Assembly: GCF_036227205.1 (NCBI RefSeq)
Contig: NZ_CP109442.1
Span: 5,642,001-5,706,000 of the forward strand
Source: Amycolatopsis sp. NBC_01480
GTDB lineage: Bacteria; Actinomycetota; Actinomycetes; Mycobacteriales; Pseudonocardiaceae
DNA: 64,000 bases
Direction of reading: 5' to 3'
Below the pieces are notes generated by a model. The model was given only the letters and a program-made list of their open reading frames with translations, was not told the DNA's origin and did not search any database. Below, piece after piece: positions 35,141 through 43,196 of the stretch (within the stretch, counting starts at the first letter, position 1; every line of letters begins with the position of its first letter). The position numbers and the translations under genes are program-made.

Positions 35141-35164
35141 GCCCCGCCCGGTATCGGGCGGGGC
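35141..35164. terminator. Hairpin in the leader between MFS and ADH genes
   Basis: A perfect 10-bp stem (35141-35150 with 35155-35164) closes on GTAT. For minus-strand transcription it follows the transporter stop and operator site B and precedes the ADH start by 60 bp. It may end the transporter transcript or lie in the ADH leader. Confidence 0.5.
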
Positions 35165-35171
35165 AGCGTTC

Positions 35172-35188
35172 GTTCCGGGAACCGGGAC
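35172..35188. promoter_or_regulatory. Operator site B (GTTCCG-N5-CGGGAC)
   Basis: One mismatch from the repeated palindrome. It lies directly after the stop of the MHS transporter gene and 91 bp before the ADH-SDR-dioxygenase operon on the minus strand, so it should control that operon. Confidence 0.5.
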
Positions 35189-35190
35189 GC

Positions 35191-36528
35191 TCAGTCCTCG
35201 ACGACGACGCGGGGCCCGCTGCGCGGCTCCACGAAGGCGACCGGCAGGGCGATCAGCGCGGCGATCGCCAGCAGGACGACCATCCAGGTGACGGTGCCGG
35301 TCGAGGCCACGATGGACGCGGTGGCCAGCGGCGCGAGGCCGGCCATCACGTAGGCGAGGTTGTAGGACAGCGACACCCCGCTGTAGCGGATCGCGACGGG
35401 GAACAGCGCCGCGAGCACCGACCCGCGGGTCGCCTCGATGGCCCCCACCGCGAAGAACACCAGGCAAAAGGCGATGGCCACGGCCACGATGCTGCCGAGC
35501 GCCATCAGCGGGAACAGCAGGACCGCAGCCGGGATCTGGAGCACTGCGACGGTGATGAGCACGGTGCGGCGCCTGCGGTCGACCAGGCGCCCGACCGTCA
35601 GGAGCGCGATCAGGCCGAACACGTAGCTGAGGTTGAGGATCATGAGGACCGTCCCTCGCGAGGCGCCGGTGCTCTGGATCGCGTAGGTGATCCCGTAGGT
35701 GTTGACGACGTAACCGGTCGCCCCGCTCACCAGCACCCACGACATGGCGCGCAGCACCCCGAGCGGGTGTTTGCGCAGGACCGGGATCAGCGGCACCCGC
35801 GGCGGCTCGTGCGCCAGCGCCGACTCGAACAGCGGGCTCTCGGTGACGCGCCGCCGCAGGTAGAACCCGAAGACGAGCAGGACGAAGCTCAGCCCGAAGG
35901 CGATGCGCCAGCCACCCCCGACGAATCCGCCGGGGTTGACCGCCGAGAGAACCACGAACACGGTGGTCGAGAGGAGCGGGCCCGCCGTGGTGCCGAACGC
36001 CGGGGCCGACCCGTAGAGCCCGCGCTTCTCCGGCGGCGCGTGCTCCACGGCCATCAGCGCCGCCCCGCCCCACTCGGCGCCCGCGGCGATGCCTTGGATC
36101 GCGCGCAGCAGGACCAGCAGCGCGGGGGCGGCCAGGCCGATCGTCGAGTAGGTCGGCAGGAAGGCGATCAGCAGCGTCGAGAAGCCCATCACCAGGAAGC
36201 TCCAGATCATCACCTGCTTGCGGCCGATCCGGTCCCCGAAGTGCCCGGCGACGATGCCGCCCACGGGGCGGAAGAAGAAGCCGATGGCGAACGAGGCGAG
36301 CGCGCCGAGCTGGCCCGCGACCGGGTTGGCGGTCGGGAAGAACTGGGGGGCGAAGACCAGCGCCGAGGCGAGGCCGTAGAGCGCGAAGTCGTAGAACTCG
36401 ATGGTCGTGCCGACCGCGCTCGACAGCACGACGGTGCGCGCCTCCCGGGGGTCGATGCGCGCGACGGGGGTGGATGGCGTACCGGACGTGGCTTCGTCGC
36501 CGGTCGTCGTAGGAGTGCTGTCCGTCAT
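35191..36528 (-). CDS. MFS transporter, MHS family (second copy)
   Basis: A 445-residue MHS-type symporter with 12 hydrophobic segments. It has GTTIEFYDFALYGLASALVF in segment 1, GDRIGRKQ between segments 2 and 3, and IQGIAAGAEWGGAALMAVEH in segment 4, which are the family marks seen in aromatic-acid and shikimate carriers. The start at 36528 gives a polar N-terminus of about 30 residues before segment 1. It is divergent from the VOC-FrhB-cyclase unit and operator site C lies 100 bp upstream. Import of the aromatic substrate of the island is the natural inference. Confidence 0.9.
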   Translation of the reverse strand: MTDSTPTTTGDEATSGTPSTPVARIDPREARTVVLSSAVGTTIEFYDFALYGLASALVFAPQFFPTANPVAGQLGALASFAIGFFFRPVGGIVAGHFGDRIGRKQVMIWSFLVMGFSTLLIAFLPTYSTIGLAAPALLVLLRAIQGIAAGAEWGGAALMAVEHAPPEKRGLYGSAPAFGTTAGPLLSTTVFVVLSAVNPGGFVGGGWRIAFGLSFVLLVFGFYLRRRVTESPLFESALAHEPPRVPLIPVLRKHPLGVLRAMSWVLVSGATGYVVNTYGITYAIQSTGASRGTVLMILNLSYVFGLIALLTVGRLVDRRRRTVLITVAVLQIPAAVLLFPLMALGSIVAVAIAFCLVFFAVGAIEATRGSVLAALFPVAIRYSGVSLSYNLAYVMAGLAPLATASIVASTGTVTWMVVLLAIAALIALPVAFVEPRSGPRVVVED

Positions 36529-36627
36529 CGGTGTCCCTCTACTGTCCTGGGTGCCGTTGGGGCTGGTCCCGTGCGGAGACGGGGTGGCGCACAGGGTGCG
36601 ACCGCCGAGCCGGGCAGCCCACACATC

Positions 36628-36644
36628 GGTCCGCTCTGCGGAAC
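36628..36644. promoter_or_regulatory. Operator site C (GGTCCG-N5-CGGAAC)
   Basis: One mismatch from the repeated palindrome. It lies between the divergent MHS transporter (100 bp) and the VOC-FrhB-2-cyclase unit (69 bp) and can serve both. Confidence 0.5.
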
Positions 36645-36712
36645 GCGCGATGGCGGGCGGACAGTGCTCCAATGATGCTGGTTGCCGGCTCCGCAGGAAA
36701 GGGAGATCACCC

Positions 36713-37168
36713 ATGGATCTCGTCGTGAACCACGTCGGCCTGACGGTCGCCGACCTCGACCGCTCGACCGCGTTCTACACCGCGCTCGGGGGCGAGGTCG
36801 TCGGCGGTGACCGGTTCGACGGCCCGCACATGGACCGCGGGCTCGGCGTCGAGGGCGTCGATCTGCACGTCCGCATGGTCCGTTTCGGCTCGGTGATCCT
36901 CGAGCTGCTCCAGTACGCGGCGCCTCCCGGGCAGCCGTGGACCGGGCGGAACAACGACGTCGGCGCCTCGCACCTCGCCTTCACCGTGGACGACATCCAG
37001 GCCGTGCACGCCGCGCTGGTCGCGCAGGGCGTCGAATTCTACTCCGAGCCGATCGAGATCAAGACCGGCGCCTTCGCCGGCGGCTTTTTCGTGTACGCGA
37101 AGGATCCCGATGGGGTGACGGTCGAGTTCCTGCAGGCGGGCCCCACGCTCGCGGGCCTGGCCCCGTGA
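36713..37168 (+). CDS. VOC-family (glyoxalase/bleomycin-resistance fold) protein
   Basis: A 151-residue two-module vicinal-oxygen-chelate protein. The first module opens NHVGLTVADLDRSTAFYTALGGE with a metal His, and the second has ASHLAFTVDDIQAVHAALVAQG and ends DPDGVTVEFLQ with the metal Glu. VOC members include isomerases, epimerases such as methylmalonyl-CoA epimerase, and type I extradiol dioxygenases; at this length an isomerase or lyase is likelier than a ring-cleaving enzyme. AAAGGGAGA precedes the start. Its stop overlaps the start of FrhB copy 2 (GTGA), and operator C lies upstream. Confidence 0.85.
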   Translation: MDLVVNHVGLTVADLDRSTAFYTALGGEVVGGDRFDGPHMDRGLGVEGVDLHVRMVRFGSVILELLQYAAPPGQPWTGRNNDVGASHLAFTVDDIQAVHAALVAQGVEFYSEPIEIKTGAFAGGFFVYAKDPDGVTVEFLQAGPTLAGLAP

Positions 37169-38424
37169 CCGCCCTCCCGCTGCGCGCCCGCCGGCCGGCG
37201 TCGCTCACCGAGGTCGTGCGTTCCGGGCTCTGCTCGGGCTGCGGCCTGTGCGCGAGCCTCGCCGGCCCCGGGAAGATCACGATGGGGCTCAACATGAAGG
37301 GCAACTCGCGCCCGCTCGTGGTCGGCGAGCTCGACGAGCGGACCCACCGCACGATCCTCGACGTCTGCCCCGGCGCCACCCTCACCGGCCCCGGCCGCCC
37401 GGCGGGCGCGAAGACCCACCCCGTGTGGGGGCCGATCCGCGAGATCCACCGGGTGTGGTCGGCCGAATCGGAGGTCCGCCACCACGCCGCCGCGGGCGGC
37501 ACGCTGTCGGGCCTCGGCCGCTACCTGATCGACAGCGGCGAAGTCGACGCGATACTTCACGTGCGCGCGTCGGCGAAGACACCGTGGCTGACGGAGGCGA
37601 CGGTCTCGCGGAACGCCGACGACGTGTACGGCGGCGCCCAGTCCCGCTACGGGCCTTCGGCGCCGCTGGTCCACGTCAAGCAGCTGCTCGATGGCGGCGA
37701 GCGGTTCGCCGTCGTCGCCAAGCCGTGCGACATCTCCGCGGTACGGGCGCTGGCGCGCGTGGACCCGCGGGTGGACCGGCAGGTCCGCTTCCTGCTCACG
37801 AACTTCTGCGGCGGGGTGTTCAACGCGCAGGTGGCGCGGGCGATGATCCGCTTCCACGGGGTCGAGGAGTCCGAGGTCGACACCTTCCGCTTCCGCGGGG
37901 ACGGCTGGCCGGGCCCGCACCGCGTGCAGGCCAAGGACGGGCGGACGTTCGACCTCAGCTACGAGAGCGCCTACAAGGATCGGCCCTGGGGTTACGACAT
38001 GCAGTTCCGCTGCAAGATCTGCCCCGACGGGGTCGGCGAGTCCGCCGACATCTCGGTGCCCGACGCGTGGATCCTCAAGGACGGCAGGCCCGTCTACGAC
38101 GAGGCACCCGGGGTCAACGTGGCGGTGGTCCGCACCGAGCGCGGCCGGGATCTGCTCGCCCGCGCGGTCGAGGCCGGCTACCTGGAACTGTCGTCGATCT
38201 CGATGACCGAGCTCGAGCAGATGCACGGCAACCACCCGGCCCGCAAGGTCGGCGCTCCCGCGACGTTCACCGCTCTGCGGGTACTGGGTCAGCCCGCGCC
38301 GCGGGTGACGGGGTACCGGCCGCTGGCTTCGGTGCTCCGTGCCGGGTGGCGCGTGTCGTGGGGGCAGTTCGCCGGCACCGTCCGCCGGGTTCTGAAGCGC
38401 GACAACCGCGAACCGGTCATCTGA
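37165..38424 (+). CDS. FrhB-like F420/iron-sulfur oxidoreductase, copy 2
   Basis: A 419-residue paralogue of 29908-31203. The cluster Cys are C23, C26 and C29 (CSGCGLC) plus DVCPGATL, with KPCDISAVRAL, NFCGGVFN and RCKICPDGVGE conserved. The two copies run in step over nearly their whole length, so they probably act on related substrates or form one complex. It starts at GTG overlapping the VOC stop. The next gene is a cyclase-family hydrolase. It is unusual to meet this family inside an aerobic ring-cleavage island; a reductive step fed by F420 or ferredoxin is an inference. Confidence 0.82.
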   Translation: MTALPLRARRPASLTEVVRSGLCSGCGLCASLAGPGKITMGLNMKGNSRPLVVGELDERTHRTILDVCPGATLTGPGRPAGAKTHPVWGPIREIHRVWSAESEVRHHAAAGGTLSGLGRYLIDSGEVDAILHVRASAKTPWLTEATVSRNADDVYGGAQSRYGPSAPLVHVKQLLDGGERFAVVAKPCDISAVRALARVDPRVDRQVRFLLTNFCGGVFNAQVARAMIRFHGVEESEVDTFRFRGDGWPGPHRVQAKDGRTFDLSYESAYKDRPWGYDMQFRCKICPDGVGESADISVPDAWILKDGRPVYDEAPGVNVAVVRTERGRDLLARAVEAGYLELSSISMTELEQMHGNHPARKVGAPATFTALRVLGQPAPRVTGYRPLASVLRAGWRVSWGQFAGTVRRVLKRDNREPVI

Positions 38425-38468
38425 GCCGGGGCGTCCTCGCCCCATCGCCGAGGAGGAGTCGGAACCGC

Positions 38469-39404
38469 ATGACGACCCAGGACCACCGGACCGAAGACTG
38501 GCGAGCGCTCGGCAAGCGTTTCGGCAACTGGGGCCGGTGGGGTGCCGACGACCAGCTCGGCACCCGCAACCTCATCACCGCCGACCGCGTCAAGGCCGCG
38601 TCCGCGCTGGTCCGCCGGGGCGCCGTGTTCGACCTCGGGATCCCCTTCGACGAGGACGGGCCGCAGATCGGCGGCGGGCGCACCAACCCGACCCGGGTCA
38701 TGTCGGTGGTGGGCGGTGCCGCCGCCGACTACGGCGCCCAGCGGTACAACGACGACTACGTCTTCATGCCGCTGCAGGCCGCGACGCAGTGGGACGCGCT
38801 GTCCCACGTCTACTACGACGACCTGCTCTTCAACGGCTTCCCGAGTTCCTCGGTGGACCGTCACGGCGCGCACAAGCTCGGGATCGAGACCCAGTCCAAG
38901 GGGATCGTCGGGCGCGGCGTGCTGCTCGACGTGGCCGCCCACCTCGAGGTCGACTGGCTCGCCGCCGACCACGTGATCACCCCGGAGCAGCTCGACGAGG
39001 TCGCCGGCCGCCAGGGCGTCGAGGTCGGTGCGGGCGACATCGTGCTCATCCGCACGGGGTGGCGGCGCAAGTTCGTGCGGGAGGGCGACGGGCGCGCGTT
39101 CCTCGCCGAGGAACCGGGCATCGGCCTGGAGTGCTGTGCCTACCTGCGAGAGCACGACGTCGCCGCCGTCGCCAGTGACAACTGGGCGGTGGAGGTCGTC
39201 CCGTCGCAGCTGGCGGACGAGACCTTCCCCGTGCACATGGTGCTGATCCGCGACATGGGCCTGCTGCTGGGGGAGATGTTCGACCTCGAGGAGCTCGGGG
39301 CGGACTGCGCCCGGGACAGGGTCTACGAGTTCTTCCTGTCCGCGCCCGTCCTCAAGTTCACGCACGGCGTCGGGTCGCCGGTCAACCCGCTGGCGATCAA
39401 GTAG
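38469..39404 (+). CDS. Cyclase-family (kynurenine-formamidase-like) hydrolase
   Basis: A 311-residue cyclase-family protein. The metal-binding region is ATQWDALSHVYYDD, the variant of HxGTHxDxPxH found in the bacterial branch that starts with NWGRWGADDQLGTRN. Later landmarks are GAGDIVLIRTGW and ECCAYLREHDVAAVASDNWAVEVVPS. Members hydrolyse cyclic amides or formamides such as isatin or N-formylkynurenine, or act on lactones. It follows FrhB copy 2 by 44 bp and closes that unit. Its place in the aromatic island suggests hydrolysis of a lactone or amide intermediate. Confidence 0.85.
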   Translation: MTTQDHRTEDWRALGKRFGNWGRWGADDQLGTRNLITADRVKAASALVRRGAVFDLGIPFDEDGPQIGGGRTNPTRVMSVVGGAAADYGAQRYNDDYVFMPLQAATQWDALSHVYYDDLLFNGFPSSSVDRHGAHKLGIETQSKGIVGRGVLLDVAAHLEVDWLAADHVITPEQLDEVAGRQGVEVGAGDIVLIRTGWRRKFVREGDGRAFLAEEPGIGLECCAYLREHDVAAVASDNWAVEVVPSQLADETFPVHMVLIRDMGLLLGEMFDLEELGADCARDRVYEFFLSAPVLKFTHGVGSPVNPLAIK

Positions 39405-39436
39405 AGAGGGAAGGCGCTGACAGGGGAGGGGCGAGG

Positions 39437-40228
39437 TCAGCCGGCCAGACCGTCGAGCGCAAGCAGGTCGAGGTGCCCGGGGATCCGGTACAGGTCGCGG
39501 CCCACCCGGGCCGCGGTCTCCTGGAGCGCGAACAGCCCGTCCTTGGGCAGCTCGGTGTCGCTGGAATGCGCGATCGAGATCGCCGCGACCGTTTGACCGC
39601 CGACCTGGACCGGGACGGCCAGACAGCGCAAACCGACCGCCGCCTCCTCGTCGTCGCGGGCGAAGCCGCGCTCCCTGATCTGGAGCAGGCACCGGCGCAG
39701 CTGGTCGACCGAGGTGATCGACGTCGTGGTCCGGCCGGGGAGGCTACGGCGCTCGCGCAGGACCTCGGCGGTGTCGAGGGAGCCCCACGCCATCAGCACT
39801 TTGCCGGCGGCGGTGCAGTGCGCGGGCAGGCGTCCTCCGATCGACGACGGGGACGCCGCGGTCGCCCGGCTCTGCAGCTTCTCGATGTAGAGGACGTCCG
39901 CGCCGCACAGCGTGGCCAGGTGCACCGTGTGGCCGTAACGGCGGTTGAGCTCGGTGAGGTGGGGCAGCGCGACGTCGCGCACCGTGGCTTCGCGCGAGCG
40001 CGCGCTCACGGCGAACACGCGGGTGCCGACCTGGTAGCGGTGGCCGACCCGCTCGATCGCCCCAACCGACAGCATCTGCTGCAGGATCCGGTGCGTCGTC
40101 GTCTTGGGCAGGCCGCTGCGGCGGGTGATGTCGCTCAGGCTCAGTGCCTGCCGCGTCGGTCCGAACGTGTCGAGGACGTCGAAGGCCTTGCTCAGGACCC
40201 CGGTGACGTCGTTGTCGATGGCAGTCAT
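39437..40228 (-). CDS. IclR-family transcriptional regulator
   Basis: A 263-residue IclR protein. The winged helix is at residues 10-70 (LSDITRRSGLPKTTTHRILQQML) and the effector domain follows, with YIEKLQSRATAASPSSIGGRLPAHCTAAGKVLMAW, the family hallmark. IclR proteins of this type control aromatic catabolism (PcaR, PobR, MhpR) as activators or repressors that bind short palindromes. It is first in an operon with a ring-fission-product hydrolase and an epimerase. It is the best candidate to bind the five GTTCCG-N5-CGGAAC sites; no such site is seen before its own gene. Confidence 0.88.
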   Translation of the reverse strand: MTAIDNDVTGVLSKAFDVLDTFGPTRQALSLSDITRRSGLPKTTTHRILQQMLSVGAIERVGHRYQVGTRVFAVSARSREATVRDVALPHLTELNRRYGHTVHLATLCGADVLYIEKLQSRATAASPSSIGGRLPAHCTAAGKVLMAWGSLDTAEVLRERRSLPGRTTTSITSVDQLRRCLLQIRERGFARDDEEAAVGLRCLAVPVQVGGQTVAAISIAHSSDTELPKDGLFALQETAARVGRDLYRIPGHLDLLALDGLAG

Positions 40229-40250
40229 GTCCTCTTCCTCTTTCTGTGTC

Positions 40251-41066
40251 TCAGTCCTGCAGCTCGCGCGGCCGTGCCGCCCTCGCGAGGAGGTCGAGGA
40301 TCAGCGGGGTCACCGTGGCGGCTCGCTCCAGGAGGAACCAGTGCCCGGTCCCGGCGAAGACGTGTAGGTCCGCGTCGGGAAGCAGTCCGGCCAGCTCCAC
40401 GCTGTCCCCGAAGGGCACGACGCGGTCCTCGCGACCGGCTACGACGAGCGCCGGCACGGAGAGCGCGCGCAGGTCGTCCCCGGAAGGCCCTGGGCCGGCG
40501 GCGGGCAGGCCGGCGAACAGGGACTGCAACGCCTCGTGCGCGCCCGGCGCCGCGCTGTCCCGGTAGCGCTGATCAACCTGTTCAGGGGTTACGGCGGCCG
40601 GATCGGTGGCGAAGCACTCCCGCAGCAGCTCCGCCATCGCGGCGCGGTCCGGGTGGTAGGCGCGGATGAGGTCCTGGGCCTGCGACCGCGACGGATGCAG
40701 CCGCGCGCTGAACAGGACCAGCCCGCGCACGAGCCCGGGGCGCCGGAGGGCCATGGTGAGCGCGACCCGGGCACCCATGGAGTTGCCGAGCACGACCGCG
40801 TCGCCGATCCCGAGCGCGTAAAGGAGCGCGAAGGCCTGCTCGACCCACAGCTCCGGGCCGTAGGCGAGCCCGGCGGGCTTGCCGCTGGCGCCGAAACCCC
40901 ACAGGTCGGGAGCGACGACGCGGTGGTGCTGTGCCAACGCCGGGACCAGGTGGTCGAAGTTGGCGGCGGCCGTCGTCCCCGGCGCGGTGCCGTGCAGAAG
41001 CAGGACCGCCGGGCCCTGGCCGAGGTCGACGTGGGCCGTCGCGGGCCGGGCGCCCACGGAGCTCAT
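40251..41066 (-). CDS. Alpha/beta hydrolase, meta-cleavage-product hydrolase type
   Basis: A 271-residue alpha/beta hydrolase of the MhpC/BphD type. The oxyanion motif HGTAPGTTAAANFDHLVPAL resembles HGxGPG-xxWxNF of C-C hydrolases. The nucleophile is in GNSMGARVAL, the acid in GREDRVVP and the His in GTGHWFLLE. It would cleave the dienoate product of the extradiol dioxygenase into 2-hydroxypentadienoate and an acid. It lies between the IclR gene (22 bp) and the epimerase (4-base overlap). A second candidate for the same step is encoded at 46712-47581, so one of them may act on another substrate. Confidence 0.82.
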   Translation of the reverse strand: MSSVGARPATAHVDLGQGPAVLLLHGTAPGTTAAANFDHLVPALAQHHRVVAPDLWGFGASGKPAGLAYGPELWVEQAFALLYALGIGDAVVLGNSMGARVALTMALRRPGLVRGLVLFSARLHPSRSQAQDLIRAYHPDRAAMAELLRECFATDPAAVTPEQVDQRYRDSAAPGAHEALQSLFAGLPAAGPGPSGDDLRALSVPALVVAGREDRVVPFGDSVELAGLLPDADLHVFAGTGHWFLLERAATVTPLILDLLARAARPRELQD

Positions 41067-42040
41067 GGTGTGGCCACCTGTGTCCGGTCCAGCGCCAGCC
41101 GCTCCGCGGCGGTGCGCTCCCAGCGCCGGCGCTCCGGATCGTCCAGCAGCGCCAGCAGCGCCCCGTCGACCATCTCCCGCAGGTCGAGGAACGGCGGGAG
41201 CAGGCCGGCGTCGCGCGCCGCGCCGAGGTCGGCGACGGTGTTCTCGTTGGTGAAGGGGAAGACGCAGTCGAGCTGGTCGAACACGGGCCGGTCCAGGCCG
41301 GTCGGGCCGCCGCCCACGGTCCGCACCGTCGCCGGCACGCCCGCCACCTCGGCGCAGATCTGCACGAACCCCTCCAGCGACGTGACGCAGCGCGGGGAGG
41401 CCACGTTGTAGGCCGTGAAGCCTGGCGTCGTCGTGGTGACGGCCCGGGCCAGCGCGTCGGCCGCGTGGCTGAGGTGGACGTACTGGTGCACGGCCTGCCC
41501 GTCCCCGGGCAGCAGGACGGTCGCGCCGTCGAGCAGCCGGTTGAGCACGAACTCCTCGCGCGGGATGAAGTTGCGCGGCCCGAGCACCAGCGGCAGGCGC
41601 ACCGCGACGGTGCGCAGCGGGGCCGGCCGGGCCGAGCGCAGCTCCTGCTCACACCCGATCTTCTCGACCGCGTACTGCCCCCAGAGGGGGTGTGGCCCGT
41701 ACGGCGTGTCCTCGGGCCAGGGGAGCAGGGGGGACGGGCGGTAGACGTTCAGCGTCGAGGCGTGCACCAGGTGCGGCACGGAAGGGAGCACGTCGAGCAG
41801 CAGAGCGGTCTGCGCCCGCGTGTAAGCGGACAGGTCGAGCACGGCGTCGACGTCGAGAGCGGCCAGCGGCATCAGGTCGGCACGGACCGTGCGGTCGCCC
41901 AGCACCTCGCCCACCGGCGTGCTCCACCGCGGGCGGCGGCTGCCCCGGTGGAACACGGTGACCTCGTGCCCGTGTGCCAGCAGCGCCTCCACGGCCGCCA
42001 CTCCGACGAACCGCGTGCCTCCCATGACGAGAACCCGCAT
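41063..42040 (-). CDS. NAD-dependent epimerase/dehydratase-like protein
   Basis: A 325-residue extended-SDR protein. It starts MRVLVMGGTRFVGVAAVEALL (GxxGxxG) and carries HASTLNVY and QYAVEKIGCE, the Ser/Thr and Tyr-xxx-Lys of the family. GDGQAVHQYVHLSHAADAL fits the substrate domain. It is closest in form to NAD-dependent epimerases and isoflavone-reductase-like proteins of plastid CSP41 type. The start at 42040 places the nucleotide motif at the N-terminus. It leads the minus-strand operon with the hydrolase... its stop overlaps the hydrolase start by four bases. The substrate is unknown. Confidence 0.8.
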   Translation of the reverse strand: MRVLVMGGTRFVGVAAVEALLAHGHEVTVFHRGSRRPRWSTPVGEVLGDRTVRADLMPLAALDVDAVLDLSAYTRAQTALLLDVLPSVPHLVHASTLNVYRPSPLLPWPEDTPYGPHPLWGQYAVEKIGCEQELRSARPAPLRTVAVRLPLVLGPRNFIPREEFVLNRLLDGATVLLPGDGQAVHQYVHLSHAADALARAVTTTTPGFTAYNVASPRCVTSLEGFVQICAEVAGVPATVRTVGGGPTGLDRPVFDQLDCVFPFTNENTVADLGAARDAGLLPPFLDLREMVDGALLALLDDPERRRWERTAAERLALDRTQVATP

Positions 42041-42162
42041 CTGCACCCCTTCCCGGCAGCGTGCTCCACCTCGTGTCCTGGAGGTCGAATCTCGCTCCGG
42101 CGGGTGTCCACTGTCCAATACCGGTCAGGGGTGCGCGAGAAGCTGTGCTTCTCAGGTCCCCC

Positions 42163-43062
42163 TCATGCGGGAGCGGGGAGCTCCCCGTGCAGCGACCTGC
42201 AGATCTCGAGGAACTCGGCGACCGGCGTACCACGGGCGTGCGCCAGATAAGCCACCCCGAAGCCCGCGGTGACCCGGTTCCGGAACCGTCGGACCGCCAC
42301 CCCGGAGGGCCGCAGTTTCAGTGCCCGGTTCCGGTCCATCACGCCGACGCCGGCCCCGGCGGCGATCGCGCGCAGGATGCGCTCGGGATCGGGTTCCCAG
42401 GTCGTCGACGACGGCGGTACGCCGCCCCAGAGGCGAGCCTGCACGTCGTCGAAGTAGCCGGGCGCCTGGGCGCGGGGCCAGAAGACGAACGGCAGGCCGC
42501 GCAGATCGGTGGGCTCCAGAGCGCGCCGCTTGGCGAGGGGGTGATCCGCGGGGAGGACGGCCACCAACTCGGTCTCGCCGAGGGCGAGCACCTGCACGTC
42601 CCCGGGGTCCGCCACCGGCAGGCGGACGAAGGCGACGTCGACCTCGCCGGCTCGCAGCATCACGAGGTTCTGCGTGGTCCAGGCGGTGTCGATCACCAGC
42701 CGCACCCGGGGATGGCACTCGGAGAAGCGCGCGATCGCCTCGTCCGGGAGAGCACCGACGACCGAGCGGGTGTGGGCGATGCGCAGTTCGGGCTGCTCCT
42801 GCTCCACCGCGTCGCGGACCCGTTGTTCGACGCGGTCGATCTGGCCGAGCAGGGGGACACCCTCCTCCAGCAGGATCTGACCCGCAGCGGTCAGCGTCAC
42901 CCCGTCGGGCCGGCGGTCGAACAGTTCGGCTCCGAGCTCACCCTCGAGGATCTTGATCTGCTGTGACAGGCCCGGCTGGGCGATGTGCAACCGGGCTGCG
43001 GCCCGCCGGAAGTGCCGCTCCTGCGCGAGCACGGCGAAGTACTGCAACCGCCGCAGGTTCAT
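42163..43062 (-). CDS. LysR-family transcriptional regulator
   Basis: A 299-residue LysR protein. The helix-turn-helix covers residues 1-60 (LRRLQYFAVLAQERHFRRAAARLHIAQPGLSQQIKILEGELG) and the periplasmic-binding-like effector domain follows from about 90. This branch includes CatR/BenM-like regulators of aromatic catabolism. It is divergent from the ThDP enzyme gene, with 134 bp between starts and an interrupted dyad at 43090-43106 that could be its box. It would then control the ThDP-MBL unit separately from the palindrome regulon. Confidence 0.9.
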   Translation of the reverse strand: MNLRRLQYFAVLAQERHFRRAAARLHIAQPGLSQQIKILEGELGAELFDRRPDGVTLTAAGQILLEEGVPLLGQIDRVEQRVRDAVEQEQPELRIAHTRSVVGALPDEAIARFSECHPRVRLVIDTAWTTQNLVMLRAGEVDVAFVRLPVADPGDVQVLALGETELVAVLPADHPLAKRRALEPTDLRGLPFVFWPRAQAPGYFDDVQARLWGGVPPSSTTWEPDPERILRAIAAGAGVGVMDRNRALKLRPSGVAVRRFRNRVTAGFGVAYLAHARGTPVAEFLEICRSLHGELPAPA

Positions 43063-43089
43063 GCGCTCGATGATTGATGATCACCGAGC

Positions 43090-43106
43090 GATAGTCAACG
43101 CTTATC
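43090..43106. promoter_or_regulatory. Candidate LysR box
   Basis: GATAGTCAACGCTTATC has GATA and TATC ends around a nine-base centre, matching the short dyad with AT-rich arms that LysR proteins bind. It lies 28 bp from the LysR start and 91 bp from the ThDP gene start. Confidence 0.4.
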
Positions 43107-43196
43107 GGGCCGGTGGACGCGCTATTGGACGACTCCGGGGACCCCGGCCGACGATCGGGCGATGCAGCTCACCGCAATCGTCTTCCGGACCCTGTC

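Noticed and set aside
36713..37168. VOC protein as a ring-cleaving (type I) extradiol dioxygenase
   Set aside because: At 151 residues it is half the usual length of those enzymes, and an MhpB-type dioxygenase already fills the role.
39437..40228. The IclR gene as part of its own palindrome regulon
   Set aside because: No GTTCCG-N5-CGGAAC copy was found before its start, so autoregulation through this site is not supported.
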